Assembly (NCBI RefSeq): GCF_024105665.1
Contig: NZ_JAAAMK010000016.1
Location: forward strand, 1-42,877
Reading direction: 5' to 3'
Source of the DNA: Aliihoeflea aestuarii
Lineage (GTDB): Bacteria > Pseudomonadota > Alphaproteobacteria > Rhizobiales > Rhizobiaceae
Length of the DNA stretch: 42,877 nucleotides
The notes below the pieces were generated by a model. The model saw only the letters and a list, made by a program, of their open reading frames with translations. It made no database searches and was not told where the DNA came from. Within the stretch, counting starts at the first letter, position 1; the number at the start of each line of letters is the position of its first letter. Shown one piece after another: positions 36,641 through 42,877 of the stretch. The position numbers and the translations under genes are program-made.

Positions 36641-37654
36641 ATGACGAATTTGACGCGCATGTCGCGGCGCGGCGTGCTTGCCATCGGCTCGGGCGCGCTC
36701 GCGGCCGCCTTCATCGGAAAAGGCGCGCAGGCTGCCACGACCTTGCGCTACGGCCACATGCATACGCCAAGCTCGATCGCAGGCGCGCAGGCGCAATGGT
36801 TTGCCGATGCGGTCGCGGAAAAGACCGGCGGCGAAATCAACATCCAGATATTTCCCAATTCGCAGCTCGGCCGCTTGCAGGAACTCGCCGAATCCGTGTC
36901 GACGGGGTCGATCGCCTTTTCCCACAATACGGCGGGCGCGATCGGATCGCTCTACACGCCCTTCGCCGCTTTCGACACGCCTTACCTCTACCGCGACGTC
37001 GATCATTTGATGAAGGTCGTCGCGGCCGACAGCCCGGTCATGCAGGAACTCAACGACGGCCTGATCGCAGCCTCGGGAACGCGCGCTCTCTACGCTTTCT
37101 ATTTCGGCACCCGCCAATTGACGGTCAACCAGACGGCCTTGACGCCGGCCGACCTTGCCGGCGTCAAGATCCGCTCCATTCCATTCCCGATCTATATGGC
37201 GACGGTCGAAGGGCTCGGCGGAGTTCCCGTCCCGGTCGACTGGGCCGAGGTGCCGACGGCCCTCGCGACTGGCGTCGTTTCAGGTCAGGAAAACCCCCTC
37301 AATGTGCTGGTGACGGCCAATCTCTCGGATGTCCAAAGTCACCTTATCCTGACTGGGCACACGGCGGCCGCGCAGGTTGTCATGATGAACGACGATGTCT
37401 GGAACGGTCTGTCCGACGCCCACAAGGAAGCCGTCGCGACGGCGGCGGAAGAAACCCGCGAGCGCGCCACACAGGAGATGCTCGCATCCGAGGACGATGA
37501 TCTTGAGACGTTGCGCAGCCGAGGCATGACGATCATCGGCGAAGCGGACGGTCTCGACCTCGACGCCTTCCGCGAAAGCGTCCGCGCACGCATTTCGTCC
37601 GAGTTCGACAGCCAGTTCGGCGATCTCTACACCCAGATCGACGCAATCTCCTGA
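36641..37654 (+). CDS. dctP: TRAP transporter substrate-binding protein DctP
   Basis: This 337-residue periplasmic protein captures an organic acid for the DctQM permease. Residues 1-31 form a Tat-like signal (MSRRGVLAIG, cleavage after GKGAQA). YGHMHTPSSIAGAQAQWFADAV and FPNSQLGRLQELAESVSTGSI are DctP family blocks, and GQENPLNVLV is the region that usually contacts the carboxylate. GGAGGA sits 4 bases before the ATG at 36641; an earlier ATG in frame has no such site. It is the first gene of the six-gene operon, two bases from dctQ. An acidic ligand such as a sugar acid is likely. Confidence 0.95.
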   Translation: MTNLTRMSRRGVLAIGSGALAAAFIGKGAQAATTLRYGHMHTPSSIAGAQAQWFADAVAEKTGGEINIQIFPNSQLGRLQELAESVSTGSIAFSHNTAGAIGSLYTPFAAFDTPYLYRDVDHLMKVVAADSPVMQELNDGLIAASGTRALYAFYFGTRQLTVNQTALTPADLAGVKIRSIPFPIYMATVEGLGGVPVPVDWAEVPTALATGVVSGQENPLNVLVTANLSDVQSHLILTGHTAAAQVVMMNDDVWNGLSDAHKEAVATAAEETRERATQEMLASEDDDLETLRSRGMTIIGEADGLDLDAFRESVRARISSEFDSQFGDLYTQIDAIS

Positions 37655-37656
37655 CC

Positions 37657-38169
37657 ATGGCCGAGACGATTTCCATCGAGGAGCCGGCGCCCGCACCACG
37701 GGCGCTGGAAGTCCTGTGCCGCGTGCTTCTGGCAGTCGCGACAGCACTGATCATATTGGTCGCGGTATTGCTTGTGGCACAGGTCGCAGCACGCAATCTC
37801 TGGAACATCGGTCTGCCGCGGGCTGAAGAACTGATGCGTCTGGCAGGTGTGCTCGCGGTCTATACGACGGCGCCGGTGCTGGCACTGCGCGGCCAGCATG
37901 TGGCCGTCGATGTCTTCATCAACCTCTTGCCGCGATTGCCCAGAGCGGCCTGCCTCGTCATCGCCGAGCTGTCCATGATGCTCTTTTGCGTACTGACGGT
38001 CTATGGCGGCTGGCTCTATTTGCAGCGAGCCTGGAAGTTCAAGACGGCGGCGCTCGGCCTGCCGAACATATACCTCTACGCGCCCATCATGGCGTGTTTC
38101 GTCCTTCTCTTCATCATCTCGGCCTGGCGCATCGCGACGATCGTGCGCACCGAAAGGGCAACGCAGTGA
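37657..38169 (+). CDS. dctQ: TRAP transporter small permease DctQ
   Basis: This 170-residue protein has four hydrophobic segments, as usual for the small TRAP membrane subunit. The block NLWNIGLPRAEELMRLAGVLAVY and the following ALRGQHVAVDVFINLLP are typical of DctQ. It pairs with DctM for sodium-driven uptake. The ATG lies two bases after the dctP stop, and its own stop overlaps the dctM start by four bases. Confidence 0.94.
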   Translation: MAETISIEEPAPAPRALEVLCRVLLAVATALIILVAVLLVAQVAARNLWNIGLPRAEELMRLAGVLAVYTTAPVLALRGQHVAVDVFINLLPRLPRAACLVIAELSMMLFCVLTVYGGWLYLQRAWKFKTAALGLPNIYLYAPIMACFVLLFIISAWRIATIVRTERATQ

Positions 38170-39443
38170 CCTTCACGCTTCTGATCCTTTTTGCGCTGCT
38201 CCTGGTTCTGGGCGCACCGATCTCGGTTAGCCTTGGTCTCTCGTCGGCCGCGACCATTTTCTTTTACGATCTGCCGCTGTCGGTCGTCCTGCAAAGGGCG
38301 GTGAATTCGATCGACAGTTCGCCCCTTCTGGCCGTGCCGATGTTCATCATGGCCGCCAATCTGCTGACCACCACGGGTGTCACGCGCTACATGTTCGATG
38401 TGGTGCGGATGATCGTCGGGCGGCTGCGCGGCGGCATGGCGCATGTGAACGTGCTTCTGTCTCTCATCTTCTCCGGAATGTCCGGTGCGGCGCTCGCCGA
38501 TATCGGAGCGCTCGGCGGCATGCAGGTGCGCGAGATGGTCAACCAGGGCTACACCAGGCGCTTTGCCGCCGGTGTCTCGATTGCTGCCGCGACCATCGGC
38601 CCGATCTTTCCGCCGTCCATCCCCATCATCATCTTCGCGACTGCGGCGGAGGTTTCAGCGGTCAAACTGTTGCTGGCGGGCATCGTCCCCGCATTGCTGA
38701 TTACGGCCATGCTGATGGGTTATATCGCGCTCATCGCACGTTCGCAGAATCTCCCGCGCGATACGGTCCGGCCAAAGCTGCGTGAGTTCCTGCGTCTTGT
38801 CACGATCTCGTTTCCGGCGATGCTGACGCCCGTTTTGCTCATCGGTGGTCTGCTTTCGGGCACGTTCGGTCCGACCGAGGCGGCGGGATTGACGGTTGCC
38901 TATGCGGTTCTCATCGGCTTCCTTGTCTATCGGAAGCTAACCATATCGTCGCTGATCGAGACGGCGCGCGATACGGTTCTGGCAACGGGGAACATTCTGT
39001 TCGTCGTCGCGGCTGCGGCCCTGTTCGCGTGGGTTCTGACCATGGATCAGGTTCCCGCGCGCGCCAGCGATTGGCTGCTCGGCATCTCGGAAAATCCGCT
39101 CGTCCTGCTCCTCATCCTGAATCTCGTCCTTCTGGTTGCGGGCATGTTTCTGGAAGGCATCGCGGCGATTTTGATCATCGCGCCGATCGTGACGCCCGCG
39201 CTCGTCGCTGCCGGTGCGCCGCCGGAGCAAATCGGCATCGTCATGGTGCTCAACCTCATGATCGGGCTTTTGACGCCGCCGGTCGGGATGAGCCTCTACA
39301 TGATGTCCATCGCGGCGAAGATGCCATTCGCCGAAGTACTTCGCGGTGTCGTTCCCTTCTTCATTCCGCTGTTTACCGCGCTGGCTCTGGTGACGCTGTT
39401 CCCAAGCCTTTCCGCGTGGCTGCCCAATCTCTTGATGGAGTAA
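38166..39443 (+). CDS. dctM: TRAP transporter large permease DctM
   Basis: This 425-residue protein has about 12 hydrophobic segments and forms the transport channel. SGAALADIGALGGMQVREM and IGPIFPPSIPIIIFA are DctM signatures. It probably uses the GTG at 38166, overlapping the dctQ stop (GTGA), which indicates translational coupling. The C terminus is followed by the VOC gene after three bases. Confidence 0.94.
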   Translation: MTFTLLILFALLLVLGAPISVSLGLSSAATIFFYDLPLSVVLQRAVNSIDSSPLLAVPMFIMAANLLTTTGVTRYMFDVVRMIVGRLRGGMAHVNVLLSLIFSGMSGAALADIGALGGMQVREMVNQGYTRRFAAGVSIAAATIGPIFPPSIPIIIFATAAEVSAVKLLLAGIVPALLITAMLMGYIALIARSQNLPRDTVRPKLREFLRLVTISFPAMLTPVLLIGGLLSGTFGPTEAAGLTVAYAVLIGFLVYRKLTISSLIETARDTVLATGNILFVVAAAALFAWVLTMDQVPARASDWLLGISENPLVLLLILNLVLLVAGMFLEGIAAILIIAPIVTPALVAAGAPPEQIGIVMVLNLMIGLLTPPVGMSLYMMSIAAKMPFAEVLRGVVPFFIPLFTALALVTLFPSLSAWLPNLLME

Positions 39444-39446
39444 TCT

Positions 39447-39986
39447 ATGAGTCGCTTTCTTGGCCCCATCCGCCAGCTCGGATTTGTCGTTCCCGACATC
39501 GAGCAGGCGATGGATCACTGGACGCGCGTGATGGGCGTCGGCCCCTTCTACTACAATCCGCGCGTCCCGATCGAAGACTACACCTATGCAGGACAGCGTT
39601 ACGAGCCGCACAATTCGGTCGCGCTGGGCAATGCCGGCTATATCCAGGTCGAGTTGATCCAGTGCCGCAACGACGTTCCGTCCATGTACAAGGACTTTAC
39701 CGATGCGGGGAACTGGGGGCTCCAGCATACCGCTTACTGGACGCAGGACTACGACCGCGATTTGGCGACGATGGAAGCCGAAGGCTATGCGGTGAAGATG
39801 TCGGGCAAGGTCGGTGCTGCTGGCCGTTTCGCTTATTTCGACAAGGAAACGCATCCCGGTTCGGTGATCGAACTTTCTGAGGTGAAAGGACCGAAAGGTC
39901 GCCTGTTCGACCTCATCCGCACCGCCTCGGAAGGCTGGGAGGGCAGCGATCCCGTACGTCCATTTCCTGACCTGTCGAAGGTCTGA
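39447..39986 (+). CDS. VOC family (glyoxalase-like) protein of the RLP operon
   Basis: This 179-residue protein has the paired beta-alpha-beta-beta-beta layout of the vicinal oxygen chelate fold, close to methylmalonyl-CoA epimerase and 4-hydroxyphenylpyruvate dioxygenase-like subgroups. Candidate metal ligands are E69 (YIQVELIQ), H94 (LQHTAYW) and E142 (SVIELSE). The position that is usually His in the first strand is Q10 (IRQLGFVV). The gene is three bases from dctM and five from the RLP, so its product almost certainly acts on the same substrate. An epimerase or isomerase that presents a keto acid to the kinase or RLP is my preferred guess. Dioxygenase or lyase roles are alternatives. Confidence 0.88.
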   Translation: MSRFLGPIRQLGFVVPDIEQAMDHWTRVMGVGPFYYNPRVPIEDYTYAGQRYEPHNSVALGNAGYIQVELIQCRNDVPSMYKDFTDAGNWGLQHTAYWTQDYDRDLATMEAEGYAVKMSGKVGAAGRFAYFDKETHPGSVIELSEVKGPKGRLFDLIRTASEGWEGSDPVRPFPDLSKV

Positions 39987-39991
39987 CGGGG

Positions 39992-41248
39992 ATGATACGT
40001 GCAACCTACGTCGTCGAGACGCCAGTACCTATAGCCGATGTCGCGGCGATGATGGCCGGGGAACAAAGCGCCGGCACGTTCGTCCGCGTCGCCGGCGAGA
40101 CTGACGCTTTGCGCCGGCGCTTCGGCGCGCAGGTGATTTCGACCGAGGAAATCGGGCGATCGGATTCGCCGACGCTGCGCAGTGCCTGGGCCGAACGAAA
40201 GGGATTGAACGGGCCGCGCGGAATTTACCGCGTCGTCATCGATTATCCCGAAGACAATGTCGGCGTAAATCTGCCGACGCTCGCATCGGTCGTTGCCGGC
40301 AATCTCTACGATCTCGGCGAAGTCACCGGGCTGAAGCTCGTCGATGTCGAGGTCACGCGGGATTATCGCGAGCGCTACGATTTGCCGACTATGGGCATCG
40401 CCGGCACCAGAGCGTCCGCCGGTGTCGAAGGCCGTCCCCTGTTCGGAACGATCATCAAGCCGAATATCGGTTTGTCGCCGGACCAGATCGCCGATCTGGT
40501 CGAAACGCTTTGCGAGGCCGGCGTCGATTTCGTCAAGGACGACGAGATCGCCGGCACGCACCCTCACGCGCCGGTCGACGCGCGCATCCGGGCCGTGATG
40601 GACCGCGTGCGCCGTCATCGGGACCGGACCGGCCGCCTGGTGATGGTGGCGTTCAACATCACCGATGAAACCGATATCATGCGCCGCCATGCCGACCTTC
40701 TGGCGCACGAGGAAGGCACTTGCGCAATGGTATCGCTCAACTGGTGCGGCCTGTCGGCCGTACAGACGCTGCGCCGCCACACGCCGCTTGCCGTCCATGG
40801 TCATCGCAACGGCTATGGCGGCATGGGGCGTCATCCGTTGCTCGGCATCGGGGTGCGTGCCTATCAGGTGCTTTACCGGCTTGCCGGCATCGACCACATG
40901 CACGTCCACGGCATGCGCGGCAAGTTCTCGGATCTCGAAGAAGATGTGACCGCCGCTGCCCGGCACTGTCTCGAAAAGATAAGCGAGGGCGATGACCGCG
41001 TGATGCCCGTCTTCTCGTCCGGCCAATGGGCCGGCACGCTACCCTTCACGCTTGAGCAGGTCGGTTCCGACGACCTGATGTTTCTGTGCGGCGGCGGCAT
41101 CATCGCTCACCCGGACGGCCCGGCCGCCGGCGTTATCAGCCTTCGGCAGGCATATGACGCCTGCAAGGAGGGCGTTCCGCTGGACGTCCACGCGCGGTCG
41201 CATACCGAGCTTGCTTCGGCCCTCGCCAAGTTCGGCGGAAAGACCTGA
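39992..41248 (+). CDS. RuBisCO-like protein (form IV RLP), candidate sugar-acid phosphate decarboxylase or transcarboxylase
   Basis: This 418-residue protein aligns to the RuBisCO large subunit along its whole length. Positions matching spinach residues are E24 (E60), N104 (N123), K156 (K175), K182-D183-D184-E185 (carbamylated K201, D203, E204), H271-R272 (H294, R295), H304 (H327), K311 (K334) and S342 (S379). The loop CGGGIIAHP matches the phosphate-binding Gly-Gly. N158 replaces K177, so CO2 fixation is unlikely. Known RLPs of this kind (OiaX, OiaT) act on 3-oxo-isoapionate 4-phosphate. It starts five bases after the VOC stop and ends two bases before the kinase. Carboxylation of RuBP cannot be its job. 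Confidence 0.9.
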   Translation: MIRATYVVETPVPIADVAAMMAGEQSAGTFVRVAGETDALRRRFGAQVISTEEIGRSDSPTLRSAWAERKGLNGPRGIYRVVIDYPEDNVGVNLPTLASVVAGNLYDLGEVTGLKLVDVEVTRDYRERYDLPTMGIAGTRASAGVEGRPLFGTIIKPNIGLSPDQIADLVETLCEAGVDFVKDDEIAGTHPHAPVDARIRAVMDRVRRHRDRTGRLVMVAFNITDETDIMRRHADLLAHEEGTCAMVSLNWCGLSAVQTLRRHTPLAVHGHRNGYGGMGRHPLLGIGVRAYQVLYRLAGIDHMHVHGMRGKFSDLEEDVTAAARHCLEKISEGDDRVMPVFSSGQWAGTLPFTLEQVGSDDLMFLCGGGIIAHPDGPAAGVISLRQAYDACKEGVPLDVHARSHTELASALAKFGGKT

Positions 41249-41250
41249 CA

Positions 41251-42465
41251 TTGGCCTACATATTCGTCGCGGATGATTTTACAGGCGCCTCCGACACGCT
41301 TGCGACCCTGGCTCGATGTGGGCTGCGGGCGCGCTTGTTTCTCGACGTGCCGCAAGCCGACGAGGTCGACGGCCTCGACGCGTGGGGCATCGCCACCCAT
41401 GCGCGCTCGCTCGACAGCCGGAGCCTGAAGGCTCTCGCGGTCGATCTCGGGCGCAAGCTTGCGCCTTTCCGGCCACCTTTCCTGCACGTTAAAGTATGTT
41501 CGACATTCGACTCGTCCGCAGAGACGGGAAACATCGCGATCCTTGCCGAAGCGTTGTGCCAGGCCATCGGAGCCAGGAAACTGGCCGTCATCGGCGGACA
41601 GCCGTCGCTCGGCCGCTTTTGTGTGTTCGGCAATCTGTTCGCTCGGGCGCCCGACAACGGCGTCTACCGGATCGACCGGCACCCGATCATGGCCTCTCAT
41701 CCGGTGACGCCGATGAGGGAAGCCGATCTATCCCTGCACTTTGCTGCGCTCGGCCTGACCGGCCTCAGCCGCGTGGACCGACGAACGAGCGGAAGCGGCA
41801 CAGCGTTTCCCCGTCTTTACGATGTGCTTGAACAGGCCGACATCGCAATGATCGGTCGCGAACTTGTGGAGGAGGCAGCGCCACTCGTCGTTGTCGGCGC
41901 GTCGTCGGTGGCCGAAGCGTGGCTTGCGGGGCAGGGCATCGGGCGGGCAGTACCGCAACCGGGATTGAGCGTCGATCGCCCGATACTTGCCTTTGCCGGC
42001 AGCCGTTCATCCCTGACCGCCAGTCAGGTCGCAGCGGCAGACGGGCTGGCGCGACACCCCGTTTCGCCTTCGGATCTGGATCCGAACAGCCGAGCCCGCG
42101 AAACTATCTTCCACTGGGCAAGCGAACGATTGGCGGGCGGCCAGGATTGTCTGTTGTTTCTCACGGCTGACAGCGCCCAAGATACGACGCCCGCTATCCT
42201 TGCAAGATGGAGCGCCCATCTGATTTCGCAAATATTGCAGCAAGCCAGGGTGGGCGCGTTGATCGTCGCCGGCGGCGACACGTCGAGCGCCGTCGTACAG
42301 GAACTGAAACCTCGCTACCTTGAATTCGCTGGAACAGTTTGCCCGGGCGTCTCAACGCTCGTTGCGAACCTGGCTGGCCACCCGATGCCGCTTATTTTGA
42401 AGGGAGGGCAGATGGGTGATGTCCATTTTTTCCGAGATTCGATGCGGTTCCTCGGCCAAAACTGA
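41251..42465 (+). CDS. four-carbon acid sugar kinase family protein (DUF1537), OiaK-like
   Basis: This 404-residue kinase begins AYIFVADDFTGASDTLA, the DUF1537 N-terminal substrate motif. HVKVCSTFDSSAETGNI (79-95) and IDRHPIMASHPVTPM (141-155) point to the branch that includes 3-oxo-isoapionate kinase (OiaK) rather than the threonate kinases. The ATP-binding C-terminal half has VAGGDTSSAVVQEL (339-352) and ILKGGQMGDVHFF. The start is a TTG at 41251, two bases after the RLP stop, with GGAAAG 7 bases upstream. It should phosphorylate the terminal hydroxyl of a keto sugar acid to make the RLP substrate. It is the last gene of the operon. Confidence 0.88.
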   Translation: MAYIFVADDFTGASDTLATLARCGLRARLFLDVPQADEVDGLDAWGIATHARSLDSRSLKALAVDLGRKLAPFRPPFLHVKVCSTFDSSAETGNIAILAEALCQAIGARKLAVIGGQPSLGRFCVFGNLFARAPDNGVYRIDRHPIMASHPVTPMREADLSLHFAALGLTGLSRVDRRTSGSGTAFPRLYDVLEQADIAMIGRELVEEAAPLVVVGASSVAEAWLAGQGIGRAVPQPGLSVDRPILAFAGSRSSLTASQVAAADGLARHPVSPSDLDPNSRARETIFHWASERLAGGQDCLLFLTADSAQDTTPAILARWSAHLISQILQQARVGALIVAGGDTSSAVVQELKPRYLEFAGTVCPGVSTLVANLAGHPMPLILKGGQMGDVHFFRDSMRFLGQN

Positions 42466-42764
42466 ATAGGCTGGGCGACTACCGCATCATAGGTGAGTTT
42501 GCAGCGATCAAGGGCATGGACGAGACCGCTGTGTTTCACCGAACTCTCAGCGATCATCCGTGGCCAGGTCCAAAGTCTTCCACCGATTGCGATGTAAATG
42601 TCACTCGCAAGGGCTTCGATTGCGCCGCCAACCGCCAGATTTATCGGATCGGCCCAGGCGAATGAGGAGAAGGCGGCATTTGCAGGCGGTATGAACCAGG
42701 CAAAATAGGGGGTAGCTAACATCACGCCGCGAATCTGCAGCATTCCGCTCAAGAACGACCCGAG
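42466..42764. other. intergenic region, possible gene remnant
   Basis: I see no complete gene. A frame on the minus strand (42791 to 42315) has a hydrophobic, protein-like middle containing MLATPYFAWFIPPANAAFSS and SDIYIAIGGRLWTW, and then runs antisense into the kinase gene. It has no convincing ribosome site and I do not recognise the family. It may be the leftover of a gene broken by the adjoining insertion sequence. Confidence 0.35.
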
Positions 42765-42877
42765 ACATAGGTGACGTTTTGTACCGGACACATGGGTAAC
42801 ACTTTTCGGCTTTGCCGGGAGGTGTTGATGCCGTGGATGGAGTGTTCGGTGATGGAAGAACGTCTACGCTTCGTGGC
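42765..42877 (+). mobile_element. left end of an IS481-family insertion sequence
   Basis: Two imperfect direct repeats of about 20 bases, starting ACATAGGTGACG (42765) and ACATGGGTAACA (42790), precede the transposase start at 42828. They probably include the terminal inverted repeat and transposase-binding sites. The element continues beyond the window, so the right end and target duplication cannot be seen. Confidence 0.75.
42828..42877 (+). CDS. IS481-family transposase, N-terminal fragment (runs off the window)
   Basis: The visible 16 complete codons read MPWMECSVMEERLRFV. This matches the conserved start of IS481-family transposases, where a helix-turn-helix and a DDE integrase core follow. 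GGGAGG (42817-42822) is 5 bases before the ATG. The rest of the gene lies outside the window. Confidence 0.8.
   Translation, partial: MPWMECSVMEERLRFV

Noticed and set aside
39992-41248. A genuine CO2-fixing RuBisCO large subunit
   Set aside because: At 418 residues it is short, K177 is replaced by Asn, there is no small subunit or phosphoribulokinase nearby, and the context is catabolic.

Overview
The window looks like chromosomal DNA of a high-GC alphaproteobacterium, most likely a member of the Hyphomicrobiales (Rhizobiales). This rests on gene content: a SUF operon with two cysteine desulfurases behind an Irr-type iron control element, DUF3597 and DUF2171 proteins, an AsmA-like protein next to tyrS and anmK, a lone TadE/TadG pair and abundant TRAP transporters. 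The species was not identified; there was no database search.

Positions 1-12000 hold housekeeping and envelope genes. They are an MBL-fold hydrolase and a CcdA-like thiol:disulfide protein (minus strand), a DUF2171 protein facing a DUF3597 protein across a strong shared terminator, tRNA-Lys, glmU and galE (divergent), cysQ, a DegT/DnrJ-type aminotransferase, tRNA-Gln, phosphoglucomutase, and a TadG/TadE pair. GlmU, GalE, Pgm and the aminotransferase all bear on nucleotide sugars and surface polysaccharide. Four copies of a palindromic REP-like repeat sit as two inverted pairs near 96-209 and 6621-6749.

Positions 12000-22800 carry an alpha/beta hydrolase, an M23 endopeptidase, a 24-residue hydrophobic peptide, a Bcp-type peroxiredoxin, a giant AsmA-like protein, tyrS, anmK overlapping a GNAT gene, a YegP-like protein with a histone-H1-like tail, and a second alpha/beta hydrolase.

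Positions 22800-30150 are the iron-sulfur cluster assembly operon: NifS-like desulfurase, sufB, sufC, sufD, sufS, sufT and sufA, all on the plus strand. A near-palindrome that matches the Irr iron control element lies just upstream of a plausible promoter. An orphan TakP-like TRAP binding protein, a GFA-family protein, a TfoX-domain protein, a DEAD-box RNA helicase, NAD kinase, tRNA-Thr and a small GlsB/YeaQ-like membrane protein follow.

Positions 35500-42465 form a catabolic locus and are the most interesting part. A LacI-type regulator is divergent from six tightly packed genes: TRAP transporter dctP-dctQ-dctM, a vicinal-oxygen-chelate (VOC) protein, a RuBisCO-like protein (RLP) and a DUF1537 sugar-acid kinase. 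The RLP keeps most RuBisCO catalytic positions, including those matching K175, K201, H294, H327 and K334. The kinase/RLP pairing recalls the known 3-oxo-isoapionate route of D-apiose breakdown. The usual apionate-processing genes are absent and a VOC enzyme is present, so the substrate or the chemistry may be new. The window ends in the left end of an IS481-family insertion sequence.
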